A DNA stretch of 64,000 nt from Polaromonas sp. (GCF_016185115.1 NZ_JACPOF010000015.1:310001-374000), one strand, 5' to 3'. Shown: positions 53,786 to 61,871, counted from the stretch's first letter. Numbers and translations: made by a program. Notes: generated from the letters alone by a model not told the origin.

Positions 53786-54499
53786 ATGAATCTATTGAAA
53801 TATTTCAAACGCGATCCCCAGCCCCAGGCCCCACCCATGGCCTGCATTTGTCCCAACTGCCACCACGAAGACCGCCGCCCTAAGAACCTCGCCCGAAAGA
53901 TCGGCGGGGCTCTCGGGGCAGTGGCCGGCGCGGCCTGCGGTGTGTACGGCATCCTGGGCACCGACAGGATAGGGATGGACGATGTCCACTACCCGGAGGA
54001 CATCGAAGATTTCCGGACAGACCTGATCTCACTGGCTGCCGCCACGCTGCGCGCCATCATTGGTGCCACAACCGGGTGCCTGGTGGGGATCAGACTGGGC
54101 GAACTCGTCGACGCCCATTTATTAGAAAACCAGACCTGTCGCCAGTGCGGCCATCCGTTCGGCGCTGGAATGGACTACGTCCAGCGGCCCACCCCCTTCG
54201 AAGCCGCCTCCCGGCAGGCAGCAGGCTTTGCCAGACCGCGCGGTCCAGGTTTCTATCCTGCCCGATTCGGTGAACCCCCCACCGACGTCGACCTGGACGA
54301 AGAAAACGAAGGGGGCGAAGAGGCTGACAGCGGCGAGGGAAACGGTGACTTCCCGTCCAGACTGCCCGCTTTCGGCTTTGGACTCGGACCGCAAGACTTG
54401 GCGCTGGATTCCAGTGCCAGCGCTGGACCGGATTCAAGCCATCCACCTAGTCCGGACTCCCGTCCGGATGCAGATGAAGGCGGTGCGCCCCGCATCTAG
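53786..54499 (+). CDS. Zinc-ribbon protein with glycine-rich membrane segments
   Basis: 237 aa. A CxC-x2-C group ('ACICPNCHHEDRR', residues 19-31) and a second 'CRQCGHPFG' near residue 120 make a split zinc ribbon. Between them lie Ala/Gly-rich hydrophobic segments ('IGGALGAVAGAACGVYGILG', 'LRAIIGATTGCLVGIRLG'). The last 80 residues are acidic and Ser/Pro-rich. ATG 53786 has AAAGGAA upstream. No family is recognised; related zinc-ribbon membrane genes occur at 57219 and 57595. Confidence 0.62.
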   Translation: MNLLKYFKRDPQPQAPPMACICPNCHHEDRRPKNLARKIGGALGAVAGAACGVYGILGTDRIGMDDVHYPEDIEDFRTDLISLAAATLRAIIGATTGCLVGIRLGELVDAHLLENQTCRQCGHPFGAGMDYVQRPTPFEAASRQAAGFARPRGPGFYPARFGEPPTDVDLDEENEGGEEADSGEGNGDFPSRLPAFGFGLGPQDLALDSSASAGPDSSHPPSPDSRPDADEGGAPRI

Positions 54500-54614
54500 C
54501 TTTCCCTGCGCCTGCCTCTTCACTTCACAAACTCCTTAACCCCCGGCAACACCAGGCTTCTGCAATTCCGCAGAGGCCCGGTCACGCCTGTACTTTCAGA
54601 AAGCAAACACTCAC

Positions 54615-55598
54615 ATGTCCCATGAAATTTCCTCCACCGCCTATGTTGGCGAAACCCCCTGGCACGCCCTAGGTAGCCGGCTTCCCCCCAAACAGTCCAT
54701 CGAGGTCTGGGCCCAGAAGGCTGGGATGGACTGGACTCTGTGCGAAGCCCCGGTCCGGTTCCAGCCGGGCAAATCCGCAGATTCCTCCATCCTCGTCTTC
54801 GACGACAAGAAGGTCCTTTACCGCAGCGACAACCACCAGGCCTTGTCCGTCGTCTCCAAAAAGTATGTCCAGGTACAGCCCAAAGCCGTGCTGGAGTTCT
54901 ACCGCGATCTGATGCAGGTCTCCGGATACGAGCTCGCGACTGCCGGTTGCTTGCGAGGCGGCCGAAAAATCTGGGCGCTCGCCAAAACCGGCAAGCAGAC
55001 GGTCCTCAGGGGCGGTGACCGCGTGGACGGTTACATACTTTTGGCGACATCCTGCGACGGCTCCCTCGCGACGACAGCTACCCACACTACCGTGCGGGTA
55101 GTTTGTGCCAACACACTGGCGGTGGCGATCAACAACAGCCGTGGTGCGGTCCGTGTTCCACACAACACCGTGTTTGATCCCGAAATCGTCAAATCCAGAC
55201 TGGGCATTGCTGTGTCGCAGTGGGACCAGTTCATGGACCGAATGAAGGCGCTCAGCCAGAGGAAGGTCAACAACGCGGAAGCGGAGACCTTCCTTCGCAA
55301 GCTGCTGCACCTGCCGCAGCTTTCTGACCTAGCTCAGATGTCAGTGAACACCAACGCACAGGCCTCACATGGCCGGTCTTTGAAGAAGATCCTGGATCTT
55401 TTCAATGGCCAAGGCCGCGGGGCTGATCTGTCCGCAGCCAAAGGCACGGCTTGGGGAATTCTGAATTCCGTCACGGAATTCGTGGACCACGAGCGGCGCG
55501 CCAAAAGTCCCGATTTGAGGATGGACTCGGCCTGGTTTGGATTGGGCGCGCAGATCAAGGACCGGGCTCTGAGCCAGGCGCTTGAGCTTGTGGCCTGA
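54615..55598 (+). CDS. DUF932 phage/plasmid-like protein
   Basis: 327 aa. The DUF932 pattern is clear: 'YVGETPWHALGSRLP', 'YRSDNHQALSVVSKKYVQVQPKAVLEFYRDL', 'ATSCDGSLATTATHTTVRVVCANTL' and 'AWGILNSVTEFVDHERR'. These proteins occur on conjugative plasmids, ICEs and phages. Function is unknown, possibly DNA or nucleoprotein binding during transfer. It marks this part of the island as plasmid/ICE-derived. Confidence 0.88.
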   Translation: MSHEISSTAYVGETPWHALGSRLPPKQSIEVWAQKAGMDWTLCEAPVRFQPGKSADSSILVFDDKKVLYRSDNHQALSVVSKKYVQVQPKAVLEFYRDLMQVSGYELATAGCLRGGRKIWALAKTGKQTVLRGGDRVDGYILLATSCDGSLATTATHTTVRVVCANTLAVAINNSRGAVRVPHNTVFDPEIVKSRLGIAVSQWDQFMDRMKALSQRKVNNAEAETFLRKLLHLPQLSDLAQMSVNTNAQASHGRSLKKILDLFNGQGRGADLSAAKGTAWGILNSVTEFVDHERRAKSPDLRMDSAWFGLGAQIKDRALSQALELVA

Positions 55599-55628
55599 GT
55601 CTGGCGGAGCTCGATCCAGTCGCATCAA

Positions 55629-55661
55629 CGCACCGGTGGATCAGCCCGATCCGCCGGTGCG
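55629..55661 (+). terminator. GC-rich hairpin after DUF932 gene
   Basis: Nested stems CGCACCGG / CCGGTGCG and GGATC / GATCC with loop AGCCC. No T-run follows, so it may be an RNA-stabilising hairpin or a factor-dependent terminator. Confidence 0.6.
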
Positions 55662-55703
55662 CCTCATTCATATCCATTCATTCAATCCAAAAGGAGTCTA
55701 CCC

Positions 55704-56093
55704 ATGGGCTGGTTATTTACGCGCAAAACCCGCGATCAATTGATCGCCATGCTGACCGAAGAAAGCAGCAACGAGCTCGTCCAATCCAAAGTGCTGGAAC
55801 ACCACTTGGTCGGCAACGTTCTCTGGTCCCTGGTGTGCCTGACGGCTCTCAAGGACGGCTGCCTGCAACTCAAAGCCGGCGAATCCATCAACTTCATCCG
55901 TTGCGACTTGCTGGAATCCAGTCCAGAGGGCTGGGGCTACAAGTGCCTGGAGGAATCCAGCCACCCCTATTACTACGACTGCCCGATCCATTTCCTGGAT
56001 CTGGCGCCCGAGCAATCTGCGGACTGGCGGGCCAACGTCCGGCTGTTCCATGCAGACAACCCCCAGCAGTCCACTTCACCCATCCAATCATGA
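55704..56093 (+). CDS. Hypothetical protein
   Basis: 129 aa with AAAGGAG upstream of ATG 55704. No family is recognised. N-terminal helices ('TRDQLIAMLTEESSNELVQSKVLEHHL') precede a mixed part ending in 'YYYDCPIHFLDLAP'. It lies between DUF932 and YqaJ-like genes, a common neighbourhood for small accessory genes of ICEs. Confidence 0.6.
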   Translation: MGWLFTRKTRDQLIAMLTEESSNELVQSKVLEHHLVGNVLWSLVCLTALKDGCLQLKAGESINFIRCDLLESSPEGWGYKCLEESSHPYYYDCPIHFLDLAPEQSADWRANVRLFHADNPQQSTSPIQS

Positions 56094-56104
56094 AAGGATT
56101 TCCA

Positions 56105-56761
56105 ATGCGCAACCTCAATCCAGACAACACCTGGACACCGGCCCCGACCGGTCTGACCGTCACCCTCGGCAGACATCAGGACAGCGATGCATCGGCCAAC
56201 GAGCCCCACTTTGAACGCGGCATCTACAGTTCGGAGGCCGCTGCCATCATGGGGTTGGATCCAAAGCGCAGCATGCTGGACATCTGGCATGAGAAGCAGG
56301 GCTTGCTGATCCAGACTCAGACACCTGCAGGCCAGCACGGTCAGTGCAGCTGGGACCTCATCGAGCCGCTGGTGGCGCTGGTCTACAGCAAGCGGACGGG
56401 AAACCCGGTCAAGCGGGTTTCCAAAACCCTGCGCAGTTCCGAGCACCCCTGGATGGGGGCAGCGATCCGCTGGGAGGTCCAGTCGTCCGAGGTGAGGCTG
56501 CTGCATTGCCTGCAGATCGCCTCAGAGGATCTGTCGCTATGGCAGGGTGGAGTTCCTGAGCACGTGAAGGTAGATATCGGACACCTGCAGGCGGTGACAG
56601 GTCAGCAGGCGGTGGATCTGGCTGTACTGGCTGGAGGGCGTTCTGTGCAGCTTTATAGAGTCGAACGCGATGAGGTCTTGATCGAGCGATTGATCGAGGC
56701 TGAGGCTCGGTTCTGGGGCTATGTGGAGCGGGGGCAGGCACCGAACCCGAACTGCAGCTAG
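56105..56761 (+). CDS. YqaJ/lambda-exonuclease-like protein, probably catalytically degenerate
   Basis: 218 aa. YqaJ-type features are 'GIYSSEAAAIMGLDPKRSMLDIW' near residue 40 and the C-terminal 'VKVDIGHLQAVTGQQAVDLAVLAGGRSVQLYRVERDE'. The active site of the family needs an Asp after 'HP.m.A..D' and an ExK about 12-20 residues later. Here 'HPWMGAAIRWEV' and 'RLLHCLQIASEDLSLW' lack both. It may bind DNA ends without cutting. Start ATG 56105 has AAGGA upstream. Confidence 0.65.
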   Translation: MRNLNPDNTWTPAPTGLTVTLGRHQDSDASANEPHFERGIYSSEAAAIMGLDPKRSMLDIWHEKQGLLIQTQTPAGQHGQCSWDLIEPLVALVYSKRTGNPVKRVSKTLRSSEHPWMGAAIRWEVQSSEVRLLHCLQIASEDLSLWQGGVPEHVKVDIGHLQAVTGQQAVDLAVLAGGRSVQLYRVERDEVLIERLIEAEARFWGYVERGQAPNPNCS

Positions 56762-56765
56762 CAGA

Positions 56766-57113
56766 CTACTTCTGTTGGGACAGCTCATCAGCTGTTGCCA
56801 GAAGGGCTTTTCGTCCTTTGGCATTGAGTTGACCGTACCTGAGTACGAGCTTCGCGAGGTCCTCTTCCACAGCCCAGAAATATGCCAAGGGCACTCCCAA
56901 AGCTTTCGCCAAATGAGCCGCAGTCAACACGTCAGGCGTGTGCTTGCCACGCTCGTATTGGTTGATTCTCGCGCTCGCCGAAAACTCGTCCACTCCAGCA
57001 GCAACGCCTAGTCGCTCCTGCGATAGGCCCGAACTCAGGCGGGCAGCCTTCAATCGCCGCGCAAATAGCGGTAGATCTGGATCAACTTCTGAGCGAGAGA
57101 TACCGCGGGGCAT
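56766..57113 (-). CDS. XRE-family transcriptional regulator
   Basis: 115 aa. A Cro/CI-type HTH spans residues about 18-75: 'LKAARLSSGLSQERLGVAAGVDE', 'INQYERGKHTPDVLTAAHLAKALGVP'. The C-terminal 35 residues are helical, probably for dimerisation. It faces the zinc-ribbon gene across a 105-bp gap with an imperfect dyad (CTTAG...CTAAG, 57125-57152), which may be its operator. Likely role: control of the neighbouring island genes. Confidence 0.82.
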   Translation of the reverse strand: MPRGISRSEVDPDLPLFARRLKAARLSSGLSQERLGVAAGVDEFSASARINQYERGKHTPDVLTAAHLAKALGVPLAYFWAVEEDLAKLVLRYGQLNAKGRKALLATADELSQQK

Positions 57114-57218
57114 GCTCAGATAGTCTTAGATATGTCGTATATTTACACTAAGGATTCCTGAGTATCAAAAACCAAATTCGCTTACCCACGGATTGGAAAT
57201 ACAACACGAGGAGAAAAC

Positions 57219-57560
57219 ATGATTTATTGCAGGGGCTGCGGGGGTGCCCTTCACGAAACCGCAGTCAGCTGTCCCCACTGCGGGGCAGTCATTAATCCAA
57301 CGCCAGCCAAGCCCCCTGTCAACAAAGTCAGCCTTGGCGTGTCCATCGCCGGCATTGTTCTGGGTGCATTGGCCTTCGCCGGACTTCTGGGCACAGATGT
57401 CTGGGAGAAAGACACCCTGATCGGCGCCGCCTTTGTATTCATGCTGGGGCTGTCTTTTGGCGTGTTCAACGTCAGCCGTCCTCACACCCGCGATGGACTG
57501 TCGATTGCCGCTTTCATCGTCTGCGCTATCGCTGGCCTAGCACTGCTGGGCTCGATTTGA
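57219..57560 (+). CDS. Zinc-ribbon membrane protein (first of a tandem pair)
   Basis: 113 aa. A zinc ribbon is formed by Cys4, Cys7, Cys18 and Cys21 ('YCRGCGGALHETAVSCPHCGA'). A Pro-rich linker and three hydrophobic segments follow (about 32-52, 60-80, 90-112). GAGGAGA precedes the ATG. The architecture matches zinc-ribbon/DUF4190-type membrane proteins of unknown role. The neighbour at 57595 has the same layout with a similar ribbon. Confidence 0.75.
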   Translation: MIYCRGCGGALHETAVSCPHCGAVINPTPAKPPVNKVSLGVSIAGIVLGALAFAGLLGTDVWEKDTLIGAAFVFMLGLSFGVFNVSRPHTRDGLSIAAFIVCAIAGLALLGSI

Positions 57561-57594
57561 TTTGAACAATTTTTACTACAAACAGGAGAAATAA

Positions 57595-58092
57595 ATGACC
57601 ATGGTCTATTGCCGCGGCTGCGGCAAACAAATTCACGAAACCGCCTTGGCTTGCCCGGAATGCGGTGCGCCTCAAAAGCCGGCTGCAACTCCCATTGCGC
57701 AAGTGGGATCAACCCCAGCGTCAGCGACGGTCCTTAGCCCCGCAGACTCGTTGAACAAGAAACTCCACTTGGTGATGCTGGCAGCCGCTGCGCTGGGCGT
57801 GATCTTTCTGTTCACAACAAAAGCCTTCGTCCTTATTGGGGCAGCTGCTGGTGTCTGTTTTGGGTTGAGCGTGCGTCTCTACCTGGCCCACCAGAAGACT
57901 GGCTTTGCCGGCAGCACCAGGCTCAACTGGATGCTGGTGGTGGGCGGGACGATCCTGTCCCTGATTTGCATGATGGCCGAGCTCTACACCGTTCAGGCGA
58001 TGTTCCTGATCTTTGTTGGGGTGCGGGGGCTGATCATGTATCTCGCGATCTACAACGGGCCCGCTGTAGCTGAGCCTGCCAAGACCGAGTGA
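57595..58092 (+). CDS. Zinc-ribbon membrane protein (second of a tandem pair)
   Basis: 165 aa. The ribbon uses Cys6, Cys9, Cys20 and Cys23, and 'CRGCGKQIHETALACPECGA' differs from that of the upstream gene at few positions. Four hydrophobic segments follow. It starts 34 bp after the first copy with AGGAGAA upstream, and is followed by a terminator. Ribbon similarity suggests duplication with divergent membrane parts. Confidence 0.75.
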   Translation: MTMVYCRGCGKQIHETALACPECGAPQKPAATPIAQVGSTPASATVLSPADSLNKKLHLVMLAAAALGVIFLFTTKAFVLIGAAAGVCFGLSVRLYLAHQKTGFAGSTRLNWMLVVGGTILSLICMMAELYTVQAMFLIFVGVRGLIMYLAIYNGPAVAEPAKTE

Positions 58093-58170
58093 ACCCCTGG
58101 AGGCGGAATCTGCATGCCTCGCCTGCAGGCCGTTATGCGGGCAGCGTCAGGTTCATCAACTCCGACTCTT

Positions 58171-58192
58171 CGCGGCCACTGGCCGCTTTTTT
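58171..58192 (+). terminator. Rho-independent terminator
   Basis: Perfect stem GCGGCC / GGCCGC with loop ACT, followed by six T. It lies 80 bp after the second zinc-ribbon gene. Confidence 0.88.
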
Positions 58193-58258
58193 GTACATGG
58201 ACAGCGGAATGGGTCCGCTGTCACCCATTCCATCCACACACGTTTTGAAAGAAAAGTC

Positions 58259-59038
58259 ATGAATCTACTGAAATCCATCGTTCCACTGTGTCTGGTGGTT
58301 TTGTCGACATTTCTGGCCGGTTGTACCGATCCGGAGGTCAAAGCAGTCAAGCAATCCCGTCATTATGAAAACATGCCCACTTATGGAGTCATTCTGGAGG
58401 ACAGGGCGGATTGCCGTTCCCTCAAATGGGCTGTACCCACGGATGACAACGGCAAGAAGTATGTGACGGCGACCTGCACCCTCAGCCGTTCCATGGCGAG
58501 CGAAGCCAGGGAGCAGGCGATCTCCATTGCCGAGAAAAGCCTGGCCGAAGTCGTGAAACTGAACAAGCTGGCTTTCGACAGTCAGATCAGACAGGCTGAA
58601 CAGCGGGTGGAAAACTTCTCCCGGCAGTATGGAGGGCAAGACCCATCTTCAATTCCGCCCAGTGTGCTGAAGGAGCAGCAGGAAGAAATGGGGCGCCTGA
58701 GTTCGCGCAAGGAGGGGGCCAATGCCTATCTCGCAGAAGTCGATGCCCGCAAAGACAAAGCATTGGCAGCTTTCAAGGAATTGCTGGAAGCCAATGAGCC
58801 CTTTGCGGCTGAATACTATTTCCAGATTCGTGGTGAGCAGAGCCGAATCAGGGGGATGCGTATGCTTCTCGGCGACAAGCAGCAGGGCGTTTCGGGAGGC
58901 GATGAAATTTTCTCGATCATGAGACTGGCTCAAAAAGACCTTGCGTCGGAGCGGGCGTGGTGGGCCAAGAACCTTGCAGGCCTAGTCTCGCTGCAGAGCG
59001 TCCGCGATTGCTCTTACGACACCGGTTGTACCAACTGA
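58259..59038 (+). CDS. Lipoprotein with coiled-coil region
   Basis: 259 aa with signal peptide and lipobox 'TFLAGC' (Cys at about residue 22). The mature part is charged and helical, with likely coiled coils at 75-120 and 135-185. No known domain is seen. It has its own terminators before and after, so it is a single-gene unit. Surface lipoproteins are frequent cargo of mobile islands; the function here is unknown. Confidence 0.72.
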   Translation: MNLLKSIVPLCLVVLSTFLAGCTDPEVKAVKQSRHYENMPTYGVILEDRADCRSLKWAVPTDDNGKKYVTATCTLSRSMASEAREQAISIAEKSLAEVVKLNKLAFDSQIRQAEQRVENFSRQYGGQDPSSIPPSVLKEQQEEMGRLSSRKEGANAYLAEVDARKDKALAAFKELLEANEPFAAEYYFQIRGEQSRIRGMRMLLGDKQQGVSGGDEIFSIMRLAQKDLASERAWWAKNLAGLVSLQSVRDCSYDTGCTN

Positions 59039-59047
59039 CATCACCAC

Positions 59048-59100
59048 AAGCCGCTTGATGCCCGCCCCGGAGACGGGTGGGTTAAAGCGGCTTTTTTTTT
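59048..59100 (+). terminator. Rho-independent terminator
   Basis: Outer stem AAGCCGCTT / AAGCGGCTT closing a GC-rich inner hairpin (CCCG / CGGG), followed by about eight T. It ends the lipoprotein gene transcript. Confidence 0.82.
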
Positions 59101-59136
59101 GCCGTCATGATTTTTACAAGGCAAGCAACTGGGGTT

Positions 59137-59562
59137 TCAGCTGAAACCTGGGATGATGAACTCGGGCCAGCATCTGCAATACCCGCGATCTTTACAAGCA
59201 GGTTCTCCAGCATGACCATGTGCAGGCCTAGTGTCCAGTCGAAACTTCATGCCGGCTAATGCCAGGCAGTCGTCGCAAGAGTCTGCGCCACAGGTCTGCC
59301 ATATGTAATGCGTGACGCCGATGGACCCTGCACGAGCGAAGTCGCGCGCAATGCGTTTTGCGGCCAGTTCGCGCATGTGTGCTGCGAGGCTAGTCCGCTC
59401 AACCTCCCGCTCCTCTGCCGTCTTGCGTTTGCCTTTGCGCTCCGGCGGCCGTTGAGGCGGCGACCAGCGGGTTTCGTCAAACGGTGCCTCTCTTGAAGCG
59501 ACTGACGTCGCAACTCTGACCGGAAGTGCCACCTTCCGGCGGAAGAAGTCGAAAGGTCTCAT
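59137..59562 (-). CDS. Small protein with phage MuF-like C-terminal domain
   Basis: 141 aa. The C-terminal half, 'THYIWQTCGADSCDDCLALAGMKF' ending in 'YCRCWPEFI', resembles the C-terminal element of MuF/SPP1-gp7 head morphogenesis proteins ('Y.W....D..C..C..L.G..f...' and 'CRC.'). The large N-terminal part of such proteins is missing; a basic Lys/Arg/Glu stretch stands there instead. No other phage head genes are nearby. It may be a fragment or a domain reused as a zinc-binding module. Confidence 0.55.
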   Translation of the reverse strand: MRPFDFFRRKVALPVRVATSVASREAPFDETRWSPPQRPPERKGKRKTAEEREVERTSLAAHMRELAAKRIARDFARAGSIGVTHYIWQTCGADSCDDCLALAGMKFRLDTRPAHGHAGEPACKDRGYCRCWPEFIIPGFS

Positions 59563-59667
59563 TGCTGTCCTTCATCATTTTGATCCAGATTCGTACGCTT
59601 CCCTCTAAACTCTTCCCCTGGGCTTTTGTCTCGGCAGCCTACTTCTCGGGGCTTATTGCACGCACTC

Positions 59668-60732
59668 TCAGTGAGCTCTCGGCCGTCCGAGCCTAACTGA
59701 ATCTGGTTTGTCGGGAAGCTCCCCATGGCCCCAGCGGCGCATGTTCTTCGTCACCTTGGATAACAGGTATTGATCTTTCTTTGCCAGATAACTCAAGACG
59801 TTTCTTATGAAGTAGTAACGCTTGAGGTAATCGTCGCGTTTGATCATGCCGATACCCAAATAGCAGTAGGACTTCTTTTTCCTGTTGCAGTTGAAAAAGA
59901 TGCCTTGACCACTTGCACAGCACTTTTGCCAGTGCAGACCGTACTGCTGAGCCAGCCAGCCGTCATGTTGAGACTTTGAACCGTTCAGGAAAAAGATCAT
60001 GTGGTAGTGCAACCCCTTGTCTTCGCCGTACTCCAGACGCCAGATGTAGCCCCACAATGTCTTAAAGAGAGGGTCGTATCGTCTGCTATCAAGAAACCGC
60101 TTCAAGTCTCCTGCGATTTCTTCCGGTGACGCACTGGCTGAATGTTCCTTGAGGTAGGAGAAGTCCACCCGCAGGACCAGCAGTCTTCTCCTGCAGGCTA
60201 TCAGGTCATTGAAATACGTCTTGCAACTCTCGAAGCCCCGCTGGCATGTTTCGTCGATCGCGCGTAGTTTGCGCTTGAATTGGTCTCTGGCAGCACCCTT
60301 GCGTAACTCATCGAGCAGACAGTTGAACATCTCGGCCACCAAAAGGCCTGAGCTCAGCTTTTCATCTGGTCTTAAAGAAGCCCAATCTCCAACACATAAG
60401 TGCCTGCAGCACTGAAAGAACAGCTCGACATGCGGGCTGAAATAGTAGCCCGGGATGAAGGATTGACAATAGGCCTTCAGAAGCGGGAAGTACTGACGGC
60501 CAATGGTCAGTTCCTTGACGGCTAATATACCTTTTGCATTGGGCTTGATGTCGTAACCCATACTACTTGAGGCAATCACCTTGTGCACGAAACGCTCTAC
60601 TGCTGGACGATGGTTTTCGAAATCCTTTTTGATCACCAACTGCTCGGCTTCAGTGATCTCAAGGTTCTTTTCCAGGTCGATGGCCCGGTATATCTCGTCA
60701 GCAGTGAGCTGCTGTGTAGCGTCGGAATTCAT
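59668..60732 (-). CDS. Inovirus Gp2-type / YagK-YfjJ-like protein
   Basis: 354 aa. The C-terminal half has a replication-protein-like region with the HUH-type 'GLHYHMIFFLNG' and following 'KYLAKKDQYL'-like positions ('SYLAKKDQYLLSK'), as in the inovirus Gp2 family found on phages and islands. The N-terminal 150 residues are helical. A start at ATG 60732 has AGGAG 8 bp upstream, and this site lies inside a perfect palindrome (60740-60760). The gene's GC content is lower than that of its neighbours, which suggests transfer. Confidence 0.7.
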   Translation of the reverse strand: MNSDATQQLTADEIYRAIDLEKNLEITEAEQLVIKKDFENHRPAVERFVHKVIASSSMGYDIKPNAKGILAVKELTIGRQYFPLLKAYCQSFIPGYYFSPHVELFFQCCRHLCVGDWASLRPDEKLSSGLLVAEMFNCLLDELRKGAARDQFKRKLRAIDETCQRGFESCKTYFNDLIACRRRLLVLRVDFSYLKEHSASASPEEIAGDLKRFLDSRRYDPLFKTLWGYIWRLEYGEDKGLHYHMIFFLNGSKSQHDGWLAQQYGLHWQKCCASGQGIFFNCNRKKKSYCYLGIGMIKRDDYLKRYYFIRNVLSYLAKKDQYLLSKVTKNMRRWGHGELPDKPDSVRLGRPRAH

Positions 60733-60739
60733 TCATTAC

Positions 60740-60760
60740 TCTCCTATGGTTCATAGGAGA
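60740..60760 (-). promoter_or_regulatory. Palindrome overlapping the ribosome site of the Gp2-type gene
   Basis: TCTCCTATG-GTT-CATAGGAGA: two perfect 9-bp arms with a 3-bp centre. On the minus strand the distal arm contains the AGGAG of the 59668-60732 gene. It can act as an operator or as an RNA hairpin that hides the ribosome site. Confidence 0.6.
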
Positions 60761-61044
60761 TAAGTAACGATGTAATTTTTTACTGATTAGCGTTTATGAA
60801 GATGGTCTATAAGCTGCTCTTCAATCTAGTTGAGCTGTACTGTCTATATAAACTCGCTTCTCTTCTTAATAACATTATTTACCCGAAGTACAGCGGCGGC
60901 GAACTGCTTGCTCAGTGGAAAAGACGGGCGGCTTTCATCCTTCTATGCGGCGATTTCAGCTTTTCTGAAGCGCACGAAGTTATGCAGCCACGGGACTGTG
61001 AGTCACGACCAGTCGAGGGTTGACCATTTGCCTCTAAACCTTAA
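60761..61044. other. AT-rich gap without a supported gene
   Basis: This gap lies between the Gp2-type gene and the LexA-box-controlled gene. A 75-codon frame starts at 60796 but lacks a ribosome site and family likeness. Several T-rich and A-rich stretches could hold promoters. Confidence 0.5.
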
Positions 61045-61064
61045 TACTGTATATTTATACAGTT
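61045..61064 (+). promoter_or_regulatory. LexA-type SOS box
   Basis: TACTGTATATTTATACAGTT contains CTGT-N8-ACAG with an AT-only spacer and differs from the E. coli SOS consensus at two positions. It lies 20 bp before ATG 61085, where it would cover the core promoter. Confidence 0.85.
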
Positions 61065-61084
61065 ACTAGAGCAGGAGAAATTCA

Positions 61085-61381
61085 ATGGATACCAAGCCGT
61101 ATGTAGTGAGCCTTGAGCACGTCATAGCAATGCCAGCAGCCGAGAAGATTTCTGCCGAAATGCGGTTCATCAAGGAACTGGACAAAAGCCTGGGTGGATC
61201 TGAGGCAGTCGTCGCTACCTTTATGGCCTGGAAGGAAGCTTGTGACTGCGATGCTGCTGAGCTGAGCAGCGACATAGCTAGTCTTGCAGTCAGATGGCCA
61301 AAGGCTTTTGAGGCAGCCCAGAGGGCGGGGCTTAAGAATATAGGTGAGGGTGAGGCCCACTTTGAGCTTCACCTCGCCTAG
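61085..61381 (+). CDS. Small SOS-controlled protein of unknown function
   Basis: 98 aa, not recognised. GAGCAGGAGA gives a strong ribosome site. The protein is acidic and helical, with 'LSSDIASLAVRWPKAFEAAQRAGLKNIGEGEAHFELHLA' split by a short loop, and has no membrane segment. A near-consensus LexA box sits directly upstream, so damage induction is likely. On mobile elements such genes often encode inhibitors or excision/transfer control proteins, but nothing in the sequence shows which. Confidence 0.65.
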   Translation: MDTKPYVVSLEHVIAMPAAEKISAEMRFIKELDKSLGGSEAVVATFMAWKEACDCDAAELSSDIASLAVRWPKAFEAAQRAGLKNIGEGEAHFELHLA

Positions 61382-61871
61382 CTCCACTTGGGTTGAGTAA
61401 CTTCCAGGAATACACGTTGCTTAATATGTAGGCAACTGGTTAAAGCCGTGAAGCTGAGCCAATTCGGGCAACCGGACATGGAAGTTATCCAAAAGGTTAG
61501 CCCCAGTTTTTGTGGACAATGTGCAGCTCTTTGGGAGATTGAATCCCCCTGAGCTTCCAAATATCGAACGTCACACCAATTCTTTGTTAGTCATGCCGCG
61601 ACTAGTCACCTTCATCGCTGCCACTCTTGTAGGTACTGCCATAAGCTGCTTGCTGCTATCGGTGGTGGCCGGGCGCAGGCTGGGAGAATGGGAAATCGGT
61701 TGTGGGTGTGGGCATCATCCTGATTGCCCTTGCATGGGAATGGAAACGCCGCAGGCATGCCCGACGCTGGGTTCGAAATCTTCGGGACTCTGCGCTTTGG
61801 TAGCGTTGGGCAAAGATTCCACGAACTGCCGGTCCATTAGCACAACAAGCGTTCGATCGCCGACTCCCAGG
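61382..61871. other. 490-bp gap with remnant of a two-helix membrane protein
   Basis: No intact gene is supported. From ATG 61593 one frame encodes a hydrophobic helix ('FIAATLVGTAISCLLLSVVAG'); near 61690 the coding signal moves to the +1 frame, which gives a second helix and a basic tail ('ILIALAWEWKRRRHARRW') up to a stop at 61803. Confidence 0.45.
61593..61803 (+). pseudogene. Possible frameshifted two-helix membrane protein
   Basis: ATG 61593 starts a frame with one membrane helix and 'GRRLGEWEIG'. If one reading-frame step is made near 61690-61700, the protein continues as a second helix and an Arg-rich tail ('WKRRRHARRWVRNLRDSALW') and stops at 61803. The two halves together make a typical 70-aa hairpin membrane protein. 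This could be a decayed gene or a sequencing error; it is read only from hydrophobicity. Confidence 0.4.

Noticed and set aside
53623-53883. 86-codon frame overlapping the 55-aa membrane ORF and the zinc-ribbon gene
   Set aside because: Low-complexity Ser/Pro translation with no ribosome site; shadow of the frames at 53592 and 53786.
57125-57152. LexA-like site upstream of the XRE gene
   Set aside because: Only a CTTAG/CTAAG dyad is present and the CTGT-N8-ACAG pattern is missing; kept only as a weak XRE operator idea.
60796-61023. 75-codon frame between the Gp2-type gene and the LexA box
   Set aside because: No ribosome site, no recognisable protein features, AT-rich sequence; more likely chance.
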